The notes: generated by a model not told the origin, from the sequence alone. Positions 26,905 to 36,956 are shown, numbered from the stretch's first letter. The stretch is 64,000 bases of DNA from Dehalobacter restrictus DSM 9455 (GCF_000512895.1 NZ_CP007033.1:588001-652000), one strand, 5' to 3'. Translations and numbers: made by a program.

Positions 26905-29160
26905 TTGAATAAAAAATTGAAAACAATGCTTTTGCCTAAAGAGACCAAGAATGCTATGACAAAATACCAGATAGCATTATTTCTGCTGTTCTTTATTCTT
27001 TTAACCGCGATATTGGCCTCGGATCTTTTTCAGTCTAAATTAAATATTGAATCCGGTGAACCCAGTCCGGAATTGATTACGGCACCTTATGAAAAGAAAG
27101 TGACGGATCTTGCCAAGTTCCAGGAGGAACAGAAAGCAGCAGCGAATGCGGTCGAACCTGTTTATATGGCCGATGACGGTCAAATCTCCAACTTGTCAAA
27201 AGATTTGGATCGGACATTCGAGATTCTGGCGGATCAGAAAGATTCTAAGGACAGTCTTACTGAAAAAATGGACGAGCTCCGCAAGAGAGTCCCTTTCAGC
27301 GAATTATTGGACAGCACGCTTGGAGCGCTGCTGAATTTGTCTGATCACGAGATTGTAACTGCCTCTGGAACTGGTTCAGTTGTCATCCTTGGGATAGCAA
27401 GCAATGCCGAAAGCGGAGCGAGATCTCAGGCAGAAGTATCACTCTTGCAGGACCGAATGATTGAACAGATCAATAAATCTAGCATGACTGAACCTGTGAA
27501 AGAACTTATAAATGAATTTATCGAGCAGTGTGTGATCAAACCGACACTGACCATTGATAAAGAAGCGACAAAGAAAATGCAGGATATTGCCATTTCCGAC
27601 GTTAAACCATCCATCCGGACCTATCGAGAAAATGAAAAAATTATCGGACCGGGGGAAATTGTTGATGATCAGGTTTATCAGGCCTTGCAGGCGTATGGAT
27701 TGATCAAAGTAAAATCTCCGTGGAAGCCGGCTTCCGGAATTGCAATTATTGTCTTGGTTTCAATGATCATTTTGATTTTGTTCGCCTACCAGTTCAGTCC
27801 AGACACGTTTACCCACTGGCAAAGGATGGTGCTGATCGGACTCCTCATGATTGTTGCATTGGCCATGGGTAAAGCCTTTATGGCGATCAGTCTTGGGGAC
27901 AATGAATTAAATACTTTGACGGCTATCCTGATACCTGCGGCCTGGGTTACGATGACGGTGACACTCCTGCTTGGCGTTAAGATTGCAGTTCTGGTAGGCG
28001 TCATTCTGGCTATTTTCACCGGAATGATGGCAGATCCAGGGAATATGGGAGCAGCAGGTTCGCTGGCAGCCTTATTTTCTTTGCTTAGCGGTATTGTCGG
28101 TATACAGGGTGTTGCCAAACTGGACCGCCGTTCTGAGCTGGCCAGGGCAGGATTGTTTGTGGCTTTGGTAAACATTGCCCTTGTAAGCGGTGTTGCCTTG
28201 ATCCTTCAGATCAGCCCAACCGATTGGCTGATCGGCTGCATACTGAGTGTTGCCAACGGATTTTTGTCGTCTGTTCTTACCATGGGTATTTTGCCCTGGC
28301 TGGAACAGGGCTTCAACATTACATCGGCTGTAAGACTGTTGGAATTATCCAACCCGAATGCGCCACTATTGAAAAGCTTATTGATCGAAGCGCCAGGGAC
28401 CTACCATCACAGCGTCCTGGTCGGGAATCTAGCCGAAACTGCCGCTGAGGAAATTAAAGCCGACCCTGTGCTGGTCAGAGTCGGCGCACTCTATCATGAT
28501 ATCGGCAAGCTGAAAAGACCGTACTTCTTTATAGAAAACCAGTTTTCCAAGGATAATCCCCACGAGAAGATTGCCCCGACGCTTAGTTCGCTGATTATCA
28601 TTTCCCATATCAAAGACGGGCTAGAAATGGCCAAAGCGCATAAGCTTCCATCCAATATTCAGGATATTATTGCGCAGCACCACGGGGACAGCACGGCATC
28701 GTTCTTTTACCATAAAGCACTCGAAGAGAATCCGGATATTTCGGAAGAAGCTTTCAGGTATGACGGGCAGCGTCCCCAGTCTAAAGAGGCGGCGTTGGTT
28801 CTTCTGGCGGATAATGTTGAAGCAGCCGTTCGTTCCCAGAAGGACAGTTCGCCGGGAAAAATTGAAGGATTGGTGCGTAAGATTATTAAGGAGAAATTTG
28901 ATGAGGGCCTGCTTGATCAATGTGACTTAACCTTTAAGGATCTGGATAAGATATCTATAGCTTTTGTTAAGGTTCTAAGCGGAATATTCCATTCCAGGAT
29001 CGAGTACCCTGAATTGCCGTCCGCCAAGACCAAAGTGGCAGAGGAAGCGGGCACTGATCAGAAACAGGAGGAACCCAAAACGCAAAAAGAGAATGAGTCT
29101 CCGGCTAAGCAGGACAGCGAGCCTGGTTCGCCGTCTGAAAAAAATAATTCTCACGAATAG
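26905..29160 (+). CDS. pgpH: 7TM-HD domain cyclic-di-AMP phosphodiesterase PgpH (YqfF)
   Basis: A large membrane protein of 751 residues. An N-terminal transmembrane helix (about 19-40) is followed by an extracellular domain to about residue 270, then seven membrane helices (about 272-475) and a cytoplasmic HD domain with the HH pair in TYHHSVLVGNL and the metal motif YHDIGKLKRP. This is the PgpH architecture, which hydrolyses the second messenger c-di-AMP. A charged, low-complexity tail ends the protein. TTG 26905 is 6 bp after phoH. Confidence 0.95.
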   Translation: MNKKLKTMLLPKETKNAMTKYQIALFLLFFILLTAILASDLFQSKLNIESGEPSPELITAPYEKKVTDLAKFQEEQKAAANAVEPVYMADDGQISNLSKDLDRTFEILADQKDSKDSLTEKMDELRKRVPFSELLDSTLGALLNLSDHEIVTASGTGSVVILGIASNAESGARSQAEVSLLQDRMIEQINKSSMTEPVKELINEFIEQCVIKPTLTIDKEATKKMQDIAISDVKPSIRTYRENEKIIGPGEIVDDQVYQALQAYGLIKVKSPWKPASGIAIIVLVSMIILILFAYQFSPDTFTHWQRMVLIGLLMIVALAMGKAFMAISLGDNELNTLTAILIPAAWVTMTVTLLLGVKIAVLVGVILAIFTGMMADPGNMGAAGSLAALFSLLSGIVGIQGVAKLDRRSELARAGLFVALVNIALVSGVALILQISPTDWLIGCILSVANGFLSSVLTMGILPWLEQGFNITSAVRLLELSNPNAPLLKSLLIEAPGTYHHSVLVGNLAETAAEEIKADPVLVRVGALYHDIGKLKRPYFFIENQFSKDNPHEKIAPTLSSLIIISHIKDGLEMAKAHKLPSNIQDIIAQHHGDSTASFFYHKALEENPDISEEAFRYDGQRPQSKEAALVLLADNVEAAVRSQKDSSPGKIEGLVRKIIKEKFDEGLLDQCDLTFKDLDKISIAFVKVLSGIFHSRIEYPELPSAKTKVAEEAGTDQKQEEPKTQKENESPAKQDSEPGSPSEKNNSHE

Positions 29161-29169
29161 GGGGAGAAA

Positions 29170-29781
29170 ATGGAACTAGATATCAGTTGGGAAGAGGATT
29201 CTGTTGCAGAAGATGAACAAAATAAAATAGCAAAACTGCTTCGTACGGGCATTCAGAAAGCGCTTCTTGAGGGAGGCGGCCAGGATGACGCTGAGATCGG
29301 ACTTGTCCTGACCAATGATGAATCCATTCATCTCCTGAATAAGACGTACCGCGGAATTGACAGCCCCACGGACGTCCTGTCTTTTGCCCTTCGGGAAAAG
29401 GGGGAAGGAGAGCCGGAGATTTATTTTAGTCCTCAGTCGGACAAAGATAAGAAAGAACGGGTTGAGTATTCTCTCGAAGAAATTATCGACGAAGAAGATC
29501 AAGACCTCGACGAATACGAAGCAGATAATTTTGAGGAGTACGAAGAGGATGACGATGATTTGAGCTACTGCGATACAACTCTCGGTGATATCGTGATTTC
29601 TGTCGAAAGAGCCCGTTCTCAGGCCATTGCGTATGGGCATTCCTTTGCCAGAGAGATTGTTTACCTGGCAGTGCACGGAACACTGCACCTTCTGGGGTAC
29701 GATCATGGCAGTGAGGAGGATTCCAGTGTCATGAGGCGTCTGGAGGAACAGGTTATGGATCAGCTGAGCCTGCTGCGCTGA
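29170..29781 (+). CDS. ybeY: Endoribonuclease YbeY with acidic insertion
   Basis: Metal-dependent RNase for 16S rRNA 3' maturation and ribosome quality control. The zinc motif [11 protein letters not shown] (His 169, 173, 179) and PTDVLSFAL and LGDIVIS are intact. At 203 residues it is some 50 longer than usual. The extra length is an insertion at about residues 78-134 that is extremely acidic (many Glu/Asp, with EEYEEDDDD near 122-130). It sits between two conserved strands, so it should form an exposed loop without breaking the fold. The ATG at 29170 is 9 bp after pgpH. Confidence 0.95.
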   Translation: MELDISWEEDSVAEDEQNKIAKLLRTGIQKALLEGGGQDDAEIGLVLTNDESIHLLNKTYRGIDSPTDVLSFALREKGEGEPEIYFSPQSDKDKKERVEYSLEEIIDEEDQDLDEYEADNFEEYEEDDDDLSYCDTTLGDIVISVERARSQAIAYGHSFAREIVYLAVHGTLHLLGYDHGSEEDSSVMRRLEEQVMDQLSLLR

Positions 29782-29796
29782 CAAGGGGGAAGAATA

Positions 29797-30162
29797 ATGC
29801 CGGATATCCATAAGCCTGCTGGTTTTATTGGCAGCTGCAGACGGTCTTTGCAAGGGATTGCTTACTCGCTGAGAACAGAAAAACACCTCAGATTTCATTT
29901 TTTTGTCGCTGCGGTTGTTGTTTTGGCCAGCGCTTACTTTCGTCTTTCAGGCGTTCACTGGCTATTTATTATTTATGCCATTGGCAGCGTTCTGGTGGCG
30001 GAATTGTTCAATACCGCGTTGGAAAGCGCGATTGATTTGGCTGAACCCGGGTACCATCCCCTTGCCGGCCTCGGCAAGGATGTTGCTTCCGGTGCCGTAC
30101 TGGTTGCCGCCATACAGGCCGTGATTATCGGAATCATTATATTCGGATCTTATATTTTTTAG
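29797..30162 (+). CDS. dgkA: Undecaprenol/diacylglycerol kinase family protein
   Basis: A small membrane kinase of 121 residues with three hydrophobic segments. The motif LFNTALESAIDL is the DgkA signature region with the catalytic Glu and Asn. Gram-positive members phosphorylate undecaprenol, recycling the lipid carrier for cell-wall synthesis. It follows ybeY by 15 bp. Confidence 0.93.
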   Translation: MPDIHKPAGFIGSCRRSLQGIAYSLRTEKHLRFHFFVAAVVVLASAYFRLSGVHWLFIIYAIGSVLVAELFNTALESAIDLAEPGYHPLAGLGKDVASGAVLVAAIQAVIIGIIIFGSYIF

Positions 30163-30394
30163 AGTAGACCTGTGGGACAAATACCGCTTTTCGGCTGTTG
30201 CGCCATCCTTGACTTGTCGCTCCTTGCCCTCCATGGCACCGCGACATTAGGCCATCCGTGGCCGTCAAAAGGCCGCGCTTTGCACTCTATGCTCCGCTCA
30301 CAGCGGAACTGTAGCCCTCAGACTGATCTTAAGATTGTTTAAGGAAGTCTGCAAGTCGTAGCGTTGTTATTATCTAAGACGGGGGCGGAATGAG
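30163..30394. other. Intergenic region before cdd, no gene seen
   Basis: A 232-bp gap of GC-rich low-coding sequence. It includes the short palindrome-like stretches GGCCATCCGTGGCC (30253-30266) and GCTCCGCTCACAGCGG (30291-30306). It resembles the gap after lepA (10023-10157) in composition. No terminator with a T-run and no start signal were found except the cdd ribosome-binding site. Confidence 0.5.
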
Positions 30395-30820
30395 ATGAAG
30401 AACGAACAGGTTTTGGACATCAACCAGGCTGCGGAGCTGATTCGCCAGGCGCATCAGGCTTGTGAAGATGCTTATGCCCCTTACTCCTGCTACAAGGTTG
30501 GAGCCGCCGTTCTCTGGGAATCCGGAAGAATTACTTCCGGTGTCAATGTCGAGAATGCTTCCTATGGCCTGACTGTCTGTGCGGAACGTAATGCTGTGTT
30601 CCATGGGATCGGTTTGGGGGAAAGGCGGATCAAAGCGGTTGCTGTCGCAGTTCCGCTCGAGGAAATACCGTCCCCATGCGGTGCCTGCCGACAGGTGATC
30701 CGGGAATTCGCATCGGATTGCCTTGTTTTGCTCAGCAATGGCAGCGGAGAAATCAGGAAAACCCGTTTGAAGGATCTTCTTCCTGATTCGTTTGGCCCGG
30801 AGTTTTTAAAAAGCATTTAG
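30395..30820 (+). CDS. cdd: Cytidine deaminase
   Basis: Zinc enzyme that deaminates cytidine and deoxycytidine for pyrimidine salvage. The 141-residue protein has CAERNAVFHGI (zinc Cys and catalytic Glu) and PCGACRQV (two zinc Cys), the three-cysteine tetrameric type. ATG 30395 has GGGGGCGG upstream. With deoC nearby it suggests deoxynucleoside salvage. It lies between dgkA and era, the conserved Firmicutes order. Confidence 0.96.
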   Translation: MKNEQVLDINQAAELIRQAHQACEDAYAPYSCYKVGAAVLWESGRITSGVNVENASYGLTVCAERNAVFHGIGLGERRIKAVAVAVPLEEIPSPCGACRQVIREFASDCLVLLSNGSGEIRKTRLKDLLPDSFGPEFLKSI

Positions 30821-30916
30821 GTTAAGAGACCACATGTTATACAGCTATAGGATATATAACGATAGGATACACAATTTTATGATACGAGACTTTATGATAC
30901 AAGGAAGGTAAAGCAT

Positions 30917-31834
30917 TTGAACAAGCAGGATAAAAAAGGTTTTCGATCGGGTTTTGTTGCGGTGATCGGACGGCCCAATGCGGGGAAATCGACCTTGCTG
31001 AATACGCTTTTGGGTCAGAAAGTGCTGATTATATCTGATAAGCCGCAGGCAACCAGAAACAGAATCCGGTGTATCCTTACCGAAGAACGCGGGCAGATCA
31101 TCTTTTTTGACACGCCCGGTATCCATAAACCGAAGCACCGTCTGGGTGAATACATGGTCGCGGCCGCCAAAAGCACTTTGCAGGGCGTCGATTTTGCGAT
31201 ATGCGTCGTCGATGCCTCTGTACCGTTTGGATCGGGGGATGAATACGTGCTTCAGGTCATTAAGGACAGCGGAGTCCCGTGCATTTTGGCCTTAAATAAA
31301 ATTGACCTGATCTCCAAGGATCAGCTGCTGGAGAAAATAGCCGGCTTTGCCAAAATAGCAGATTTTAAAGAAATTGTTCCAATTTCAGCTTTACAGTCCG
31401 AGAATACCATAAAGTTAATGGATCTGATTTTTGAAGCGCTTCTGCCTGGCCCAATGTATTTTCCGGATGATGTCGTCATTGACCAGCCGGAAAAGTTTGT
31501 CGTTGCAGAACTAATCAGAGAAAAGCTGATGAACCTGACCAGAGAAGAAGTCCCGCACTCCGTCGCGGTCGTGGTCGATAAGATGGAAGAGAAAAAATCC
31601 CTGATTAAGATAGAGGCTGTGATCCTCGTCGAGCGTGATTCCCAGAAAGGAATTGTGATTGGCAAGGAAGGAAATGTCTTAAAAGAAGTCGGAAGGCTCG
31701 CCCGGGAAGAAATTGAAACGCTGCTTGGCAGCAAGGTATTCCTTGAACTTTGGGTCAAAGTCAAGAAGGACTGGCGCAACCAGAATAACCAGCTCAGGGA
31801 TCTGGGATATAATCTGAAGGACCTGAAAGAATAA
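30917..31834 (+). CDS. era: GTPase Era
   Basis: Essential ribosome-assembly GTPase that binds 16S rRNA near its 3' end. The 305-residue protein has G1 GRPNAGKST, G2/G3 FFDTPGIHKP, G4 LNKIDL, and a C-terminal KH domain including IVIGKEGNVLKEVGR. TTG 30917 follows AAGGAAGG. The normal length and complete domains indicate a working gene. Confidence 0.98.
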   Translation: MNKQDKKGFRSGFVAVIGRPNAGKSTLLNTLLGQKVLIISDKPQATRNRIRCILTEERGQIIFFDTPGIHKPKHRLGEYMVAAAKSTLQGVDFAICVVDASVPFGSGDEYVLQVIKDSGVPCILALNKIDLISKDQLLEKIAGFAKIADFKEIVPISALQSENTIKLMDLIFEALLPGPMYFPDDVVIDQPEKFVVAELIREKLMNLTREEVPHSVAVVVDKMEEKKSLIKIEAVILVERDSQKGIVIGKEGNVLKEVGRLAREEIETLLGSKVFLELWVKVKKDWRNQNNQLRDLGYNLKDLKE

Positions 31835-31930
31835 ATGTCGCGGGGTACATTAGGTTTACAAAAAATAGGGTATCTTAGCATATTAGCGATACGGGAAAGT
31901 ATAAAAGAACGCTGAAGGGAAGGTAGATTT

Positions 31931-32572
31931 ATGAATATCGCCGGAAGAATTGACCATACGCTTCTGAAACCTGAAGCGACGGAGAAGGATATCGTTGATC
32001 TTTGCCATGAGGCTGTCAAACACGGTTTTGCTTCCGTTTGTGTAAATCCCGTGTATATTTGTACCGCCGCACGCCTGCTGCACGGAACCAGTGTCATACC
32101 GTGCACGGTCATAGGTTTTCCACTTGGAGCTGCGTTTATCGAAATAAAGATGCAGGAGATTCTGGCAGCAAAAGCCCATGGTGCGCGGGAAGTTGATGCC
32201 GTGATGTGCATCGGCAAAGCCAAATCCGGCGATTGGAAGGCCGTACAGCGTGATGTGAATTTGATGGTTCAGACGGCACAGGGCTGCGGTCTAAAAATAA
32301 AAATAATTATTGAAACCGGGCTTTTAAACGAGGACGAAAAACAAAAAGCAGCTGAGATTGTCCGGGAAGCCGGAGCAGACTATATCAAAACATCGACCGG
32401 TTATTTTGGTGGCGCAACAGTTGAAGACGTCAAGAACCTGAAAAACTGGGCAGGCCCTGGTGTTAAAGTCAAAGCATCCGGCGGAATCAAGACGAAAGAG
32501 TTTGCCTTGGAACTGATCAAAGCAGGTGCCGACAGACTCGGAACCAGTTCCGGGATCGTAATAATCCAGTAG
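31931..32572 (+). CDS. deoC: Deoxyribose-phosphate aldolase
   Basis: Class I aldolase that splits 2-deoxyribose-5-phosphate to glyceraldehyde 3-phosphate and acetaldehyde. The 213 residues include IDHTLLKPEAT, the Schiff-base Lys in YIKTSTGYFGG (near residue 152) and VKASGGIKT. ATG 31931 follows GGGAAGG. It uses the deoxyribose that cdd-linked salvage frees. It sits between era and recO, which is less usual for this cluster. Confidence 0.97.
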   Translation: MNIAGRIDHTLLKPEATEKDIVDLCHEAVKHGFASVCVNPVYICTAARLLHGTSVIPCTVIGFPLGAAFIEIKMQEILAAKAHGAREVDAVMCIGKAKSGDWKAVQRDVNLMVQTAQGCGLKIKIIIETGLLNEDEKQKAAEIVREAGADYIKTSTGYFGGATVEDVKNLKNWAGPGVKVKASGGIKTKEFALELIKAGADRLGTSSGIVIIQ

Positions 32573-32701
32573 TATTTAGTTCTTAGATGTATTAACTGTT
32601 TAGTCAATAGAAATTACATAAATAGGAATGCTACCCAAATAGATAGCATCTATTGAAGATATAATAGGGAATAAAGACACGACCGGGGATGATGTTGGGA
32701 G

Positions 32702-33445
32702 ATGGCAGTCTATCAGGCGGATGCGATTGTGATCCGCAGCAGGGAGTATGGTGAGTCGGACAGGCTTATCACGCTTTTTTCAAGGGAAAAAGGAAAACTG
32801 GAGGCTGTGGCCAAGGGGGTTCGGAAACCCAAAAGCACCCAGAGGGGCGGGACGCAGCTTTTCACGTATGCCGATTTTTTGCTGTACAGGGGGAAAACAC
32901 TGGATACGGTGAATCAGGCTCAGCCCCGAGAAAACTTCATCCATCTCTGGGACGATTTTGATCGGACGATCACTGCGTCGGCAATGGTCGAACTGCTGGA
33001 TATTTCTACTGTCAGGGAACAGCCTGATCCGGAACTGTTCACCCTTACCTTAAGCTTTCTTTTTTTGCTCAAACATCTTGACCCGTATATGGCTCAGGCC
33101 GCTTATGCGCTCAGGCTCATGCACCTACAGGGGTATCTGCCGTCAATGGAGGGTTGTACCGAATGCGGCGGAGACCTTTCCGGCGAGCAGGTCTATTTAA
33201 GTGCGGAGGCCGGAGGTTTTCTTTGTGCGGCCTGTAAAAACAACCGGATCGTCATAGCGCTGAACCCGGGAAGCCTGGCCCTGATGCGCCAGCTGTACCA
33301 GGCCGATTTCGTGAAGATTGATCGACTGCGCTGGAACAAAAAAATGCGGCAGGAAATCCTCGAAAGCCTTTGCCATTACTGTGAACAGAAATTTGAACGC
33401 AAACTCCTAGCCTGGAGACAAGGCAGTGAGTTCTGGAACAAGTGA
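32702..33445 (+). CDS. recO: DNA repair protein RecO
   Basis: Mediator that loads RecA with RecR and anneals single strands. The 247-residue protein has the N-terminal OB-fold (VIRSREYGESDRLITLFS) and a zinc motif of two Cys pairs, CTEC (near 156) and CAAC (near 178). The ATG at 32702 follows GGGAG. It follows deoC by 129 bp, with a TATAAT-like box at about 32658. Confidence 0.94.
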   Translation: MAVYQADAIVIRSREYGESDRLITLFSREKGKLEAVAKGVRKPKSTQRGGTQLFTYADFLLYRGKTLDTVNQAQPRENFIHLWDDFDRTITASAMVELLDISTVREQPDPELFTLTLSFLFLLKHLDPYMAQAAYALRLMHLQGYLPSMEGCTECGGDLSGEQVYLSAEAGGFLCAACKNNRIVIALNPGSLALMRQLYQADFVKIDRLRWNKKMRQEILESLCHYCEQKFERKLLAWRQGSEFWNK

Positions 33446-33457
33446 GTTCTGGAAGAA

Positions 33458-33486
33458 TTGACAGTGAAGCTTTATTGGCATATAAT
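33458..33486 (+). promoter_or_regulatory. Consensus promoter of glyQS
   Basis: TTGACA (33458-33463), a 17-bp spacer and TATAAT (33481-33486), a perfect match to the sigma-A consensus. It is 12 bp after the recO stop. Confidence 0.88.
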
Positions 33487-33493
33487 ATCTCAG

Positions 33494-33770
33494 ATAAAGG
33501 TTATACTGCATATAAGTAGCTTCCTTTTTATGAAAATATTTTGTCCGCATAGATGGAAAAGATGCCTGCAATAGCCGCTAAGAGAGTCCGGGAGGGTGAG
33601 AGCCGGACAGGTGAAAACAGGTTGGGCAGTCTGGAGCGGATCAGGTTCAAAGAGGATTCCAAGTTATCTGACAAAGTTACGTAAGTATATTGGAATCAAG
33701 CAGGGTGGAACCGCGGGAAATACTCTCGTCCCTGCAGCAATTATTTGCTGTATGGATGGGGGTTTTTATT
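33494..33770 (+). promoter_or_regulatory. Glycine T-box riboswitch of glyQS
   Basis: The T-box sequence AGGGTGGAACCGCGG is at 33702-33716. A terminator hairpin follows (about 33727-33762, with GCAGCAA and TTGCTGT in its arms) and ends in a T-run. Candidate specifier GGC (Gly) is at 33625-33627. It senses uncharged tRNA-Gly and controls glyQ and glyS. Confidence 0.93.
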
Positions 33771-33789
33771 TTTGAACGGAGGAAATCAT

Positions 33790-34668
33790 ATGAAATTTCA
33801 AGATCTTATTCTGGCCCTTAACCAGTTTTGGGGGGAGCAGGGATGTATTATTGCTCAGCCCTATGATATTGAAAAAGGTGCAGGAACGATGAACCCGGCC
33901 ACTTTTTTACGGGCGCTGGGACCGGAACCCTGGAATGTGGCTTATGTGGAGCCGTCCAGACGTCCGACCGACGGCAGATACGGTGAAAACCCGAATCGTC
34001 TACAGCACTATTTTCAGTACCAGGTCATTCTGAAGCCTTCGCCGGATAATGTTCAGGAGCTTTATTTGGAAAGCCTGGAGCGGCTCGGAATTAATCCGGC
34101 CGACCATGATATCCGGTTTGTGGAAGACAACTGGGAATCCCCTACACTGGGGGCCTGGGGCCTTGGTTGGGAAGTTTGGCTGGACGGCATGGAAGTCACG
34201 CAGTTCACCTACTTTCAGCAGTGCGGCGGCATTGACTGCAAACCCGTCTGCGCAGAAATTACGTATGGGATAGAAAGACTGGCGACCTTTATTCAGGGCA
34301 AGGACAGCGTCTTTGATATTGAGTGGGTCGGAGACATTAGCTACGGTGATATTTATCTGCAGAATGAAATTGATTTTTCACGCTACAACTTTGAAGTGGC
34401 TGACATCGATGCGCTGCGGCAGTGGTTTGATATGTACGAGAAGGAATCAGAGCGGACCGTCCAGGCAGGCCTGGTCGTGCCGGCCTACGATTATGTACTG
34501 AAATGCTCTCACGCGTTTAACCTTCTGGAAGCCCGGGGGGCGATCAGTGTGACGGAAAGAACCGGGTACATTGCCAGAGTAAGACACCTGGCCCGTCTGT
34601 GTGCCCAGGCCTATGTCACCCAGAGGGAAACACTTGGGTTTCCTTTACTGAAAAAAAGGGGGGAATAA
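33790..34668 (+). CDS. glyQ: Glycyl-tRNA synthetase alpha subunit
   Basis: Catalytic subunit of the heterotetrameric bacterial GlyRS. The 292-residue class II core begins [19 protein letters not shown] and includes [19 protein letters not shown] and [20 protein letters not shown] (shown in part). ATG 33790 follows GGAGGAAATC. It lies 2 bp before glyS and under the glycine T-box. Confidence 0.98.
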   Translation: MKFQDLILALNQFWGEQGCIIAQPYDIEKGAGTMNPATFLRALGPEPWNVAYVEPSRRPTDGRYGENPNRLQHYFQYQVILKPSPDNVQELYLESLERLGINPADHDIRFVEDNWESPTLGAWGLGWEVWLDGMEVTQFTYFQQCGGIDCKPVCAEITYGIERLATFIQGKDSVFDIEWVGDISYGDIYLQNEIDFSRYNFEVADIDALRQWFDMYEKESERTVQAGLVVPAYDYVLKCSHAFNLLEARGAISVTERTGYIARVRHLARLCAQAYVTQRETLGFPLLKKRGE

Positions 34669-34670
34669 AA

Positions 34671-36743
34671 ATGAGCAAGGACTTTTTACTGGAAATCGGC
34701 ATGGAAGAAATGCCCGCCAAATTTGCACCAGGTGCAGTGGCCCAGCTGGAGAACAATGCCCGAAAAATGCTGGCGGAACTGCGTTTAGCGTATAAGAATC
34801 TGCAGTGCTATGTGACACCGAGGCGCCTGGCGCTCTATGTAGAAGCTCTGGCTGAGAAACAGCAGGATATCAGTGAGGAAGTCAAAGGACCTGCCCAGAA
34901 GGCAGCGTTTGATGCTGAAGGCAAACCGACCAAAGCTGCTGAAGGATTTGCGCGCGGACAGGGCGTCAAGACCGAAGACTTTTTTTTGAAAGAAATCAAT
35001 GGCGTGCCCTATGTGTATGTTGTAAAATACCAAAAAGGCGAAGAAACCGAAAAGCTGCTGTCACAGGTCTCGCTGAATCTTGTTACGAGCCTCAACTTCC
35101 CGAAACCGATGCGCTGGGGAGATTATGAGATCCGTTTTGCACGCCCGATCCGCTGGCTTATCTCCTTGTTTGGCGACGAGGTAATCCCTTTCAGCTATGC
35201 CGGAATTCAGGCCGGAAGAACCTCACGTGGACACCGTACGCTTGGCAGCTATATCCGGATTGTTCAGCCGGCTGAATATCTGAATGCGCTGGAATCGGTT
35301 TTTGTGCTGGCTGACCAGGAGAAAAGAAAACAGAATATCTGGAGCCAGATCCAACTGTTGGCCGCTAAGGTCGGCGGCAAAGTCGACCAGGACGAGAACC
35401 TGCTGACTGAGATCTGCCATCTGGTGGAATATCCGACCGCTCTTCTGGGCGAAGTCGATGTCAAATATATGGTCCTGCCGGGAGAAGTCATCACCACGCC
35501 GATGAAGGAACATCAGCGTTATTTTCCGGTCAAGGCGGAAGACGGCAAGCTGCTGCCGTACTTTATTACGGTACGGAACGGCGACAGAACCTCACTCGAT
35601 ATCGTGAAAGAAGGTAATAAGAAAGTGCTCAAAGCCCGTTTGGAAGATGCCGCTTTCTATTACCGGGAAGATCTGAAAAGTCCGCTGCATACCCTGATTC
35701 CGAAACTGGACAGGGTTGTGTATCACGAGAAACTTGGTACTGTCGGACAAAGGGTCGCCCGTCTTCAGAAACTGGCTGTTGCGATTGCGAACGAAATGGG
35801 TCTCGATACAAAAGAAACAGAACTGGTTGACCGGACGGCCTATCTGGCTAAAGCAGATCTTGTGTCGCACATGGTTTACGATTTTCCTGAACTTCAGGGA
35901 ATCATGGGTGCGTACTATGCCGGAAGCAATGGCGAAGCCCCGGCCGTTTGTGCTGGAATCCTTGAACATTACCGGCCGCGTCATGCCGGAGACGCGTTCC
36001 CTTCCTCTGTAACCGGGAAAGTGGTCAGTCTCGCTGATAAACTTGATGCGATCGTCGGTTCTTTCGGGATCGGCATCCAGCCGACCGGTTCGCAGGACCC
36101 CTATGCGCTAAGGCGTCAGGCGCTTGGAATTGTCGGACTGATGGTTCAAGACGAACTGGACCTGTCTCTTCTGCGGCTAATCGAAGAGTCCTACAGTATA
36201 TTCACCGTGCAGGGAATCACGCTGGAACCGCTGGAGAAGATCAGACCGGCCCTTCTGGACTTCTTCGTCCAAAGGGTCCGCTACCTGCTCCAGGAATCCG
36301 GACTGCGCTATGATACGATTGACGCTGTCATGGCCCACGAAACAGAAAAGCCTGCTCATCTGATGAAAAAGGCCGTAGTACTCGCCCAAGTCAGGGATGA
36401 AGCTGACTTTGTCTCCTACAGCAACGCCTATGTCCGTTGCGTGAACCTCTGCAAGAAAGCAGCTGCCGCTGCATGGCAGGTTTCCGATTTACAAGTAAGC
36501 TCGGAGCTGGCGCTCGCCGAATGTTTGCACGAAAAAGCTCCACTGATTCGGACGGCTGTGAACGATGCGGATTTCAGGAAAGCCTACGCGTTTGCTACTG
36601 AGATCGTACCATTGATCGAAAAACTGTTTGAAGATGTCATGATCATGGTCGAAGATGAAGAGCTCAGAAATGCTCGTCTGGGATTGTTGAAGAGCTGTGT
36701 GGAAGCCCTGGGCTGTCTCGGAGACCTGACACTTCTTGCGTAG
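34671..36743 (+). CDS. glyS: Glycyl-tRNA synthetase beta subunit
   Basis: tRNA-binding subunit of the alpha2-beta2 GlyRS. The 690 residues start DFLLEIGMEEMPAKF and hold an HD-like domain and a C-terminal DALR-type anticodon-binding region. ATG 34671 follows AAGGGGGG. A CCCTC/GAGGG hairpin lies just downstream (about 36748-36764). It is cotranscribed with glyQ. Confidence 0.98.
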   Translation: MSKDFLLEIGMEEMPAKFAPGAVAQLENNARKMLAELRLAYKNLQCYVTPRRLALYVEALAEKQQDISEEVKGPAQKAAFDAEGKPTKAAEGFARGQGVKTEDFFLKEINGVPYVYVVKYQKGEETEKLLSQVSLNLVTSLNFPKPMRWGDYEIRFARPIRWLISLFGDEVIPFSYAGIQAGRTSRGHRTLGSYIRIVQPAEYLNALESVFVLADQEKRKQNIWSQIQLLAAKVGGKVDQDENLLTEICHLVEYPTALLGEVDVKYMVLPGEVITTPMKEHQRYFPVKAEDGKLLPYFITVRNGDRTSLDIVKEGNKKVLKARLEDAAFYYREDLKSPLHTLIPKLDRVVYHEKLGTVGQRVARLQKLAVAIANEMGLDTKETELVDRTAYLAKADLVSHMVYDFPELQGIMGAYYAGSNGEAPAVCAGILEHYRPRHAGDAFPSSVTGKVVSLADKLDAIVGSFGIGIQPTGSQDPYALRRQALGIVGLMVQDELDLSLLRLIEESYSIFTVQGITLEPLEKIRPALLDFFVQRVRYLLQESGLRYDTIDAVMAHETEKPAHLMKKAVVLAQVRDEADFVSYSNAYVRCVNLCKKAAAAAWQVSDLQVSSELALAECLHEKAPLIRTAVNDADFRKAYAFATEIVPLIEKLFEDVMIMVEDEELRNARLGLLKSCVEALGCLGDLTLLA

Positions 36744-36925
36744 GTTCACCCTCGTTTTCAGAGGGATGACATTGATCGTCTGTATGTCTCTGTATGTCTG
36801 ATTCTTCTGAGGGTTGATTTAGATTATTTCTGGAGGTATTTTGGATATTTTTCTAAAATGTATTTTTAATGTATTTTTTGTTTTTCTTTTTTAATGATAA
36901 GGCTTTCCTTTTTTTGAATATGTTA

Positions 36926-36956
36926 TATAATATAGAAATATGACATACTATATCAT
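36926..36956 (+). promoter_or_regulatory. Possible ccpN promoter and palindromic operator
   Basis: A TATAAT box at 36926-36931 is followed by the near-palindrome ATGACATACTATATCAT (36940-36956), in which 14 of 17 bases match their own reverse complement. The dyad would overlie the transcription start, fitting autoregulation by the CcpN-like regulator that follows. No good -35 box was found. The rest of the 277-bp gap (36744-37020) is AT-rich and shows no gene. Confidence 0.5.
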
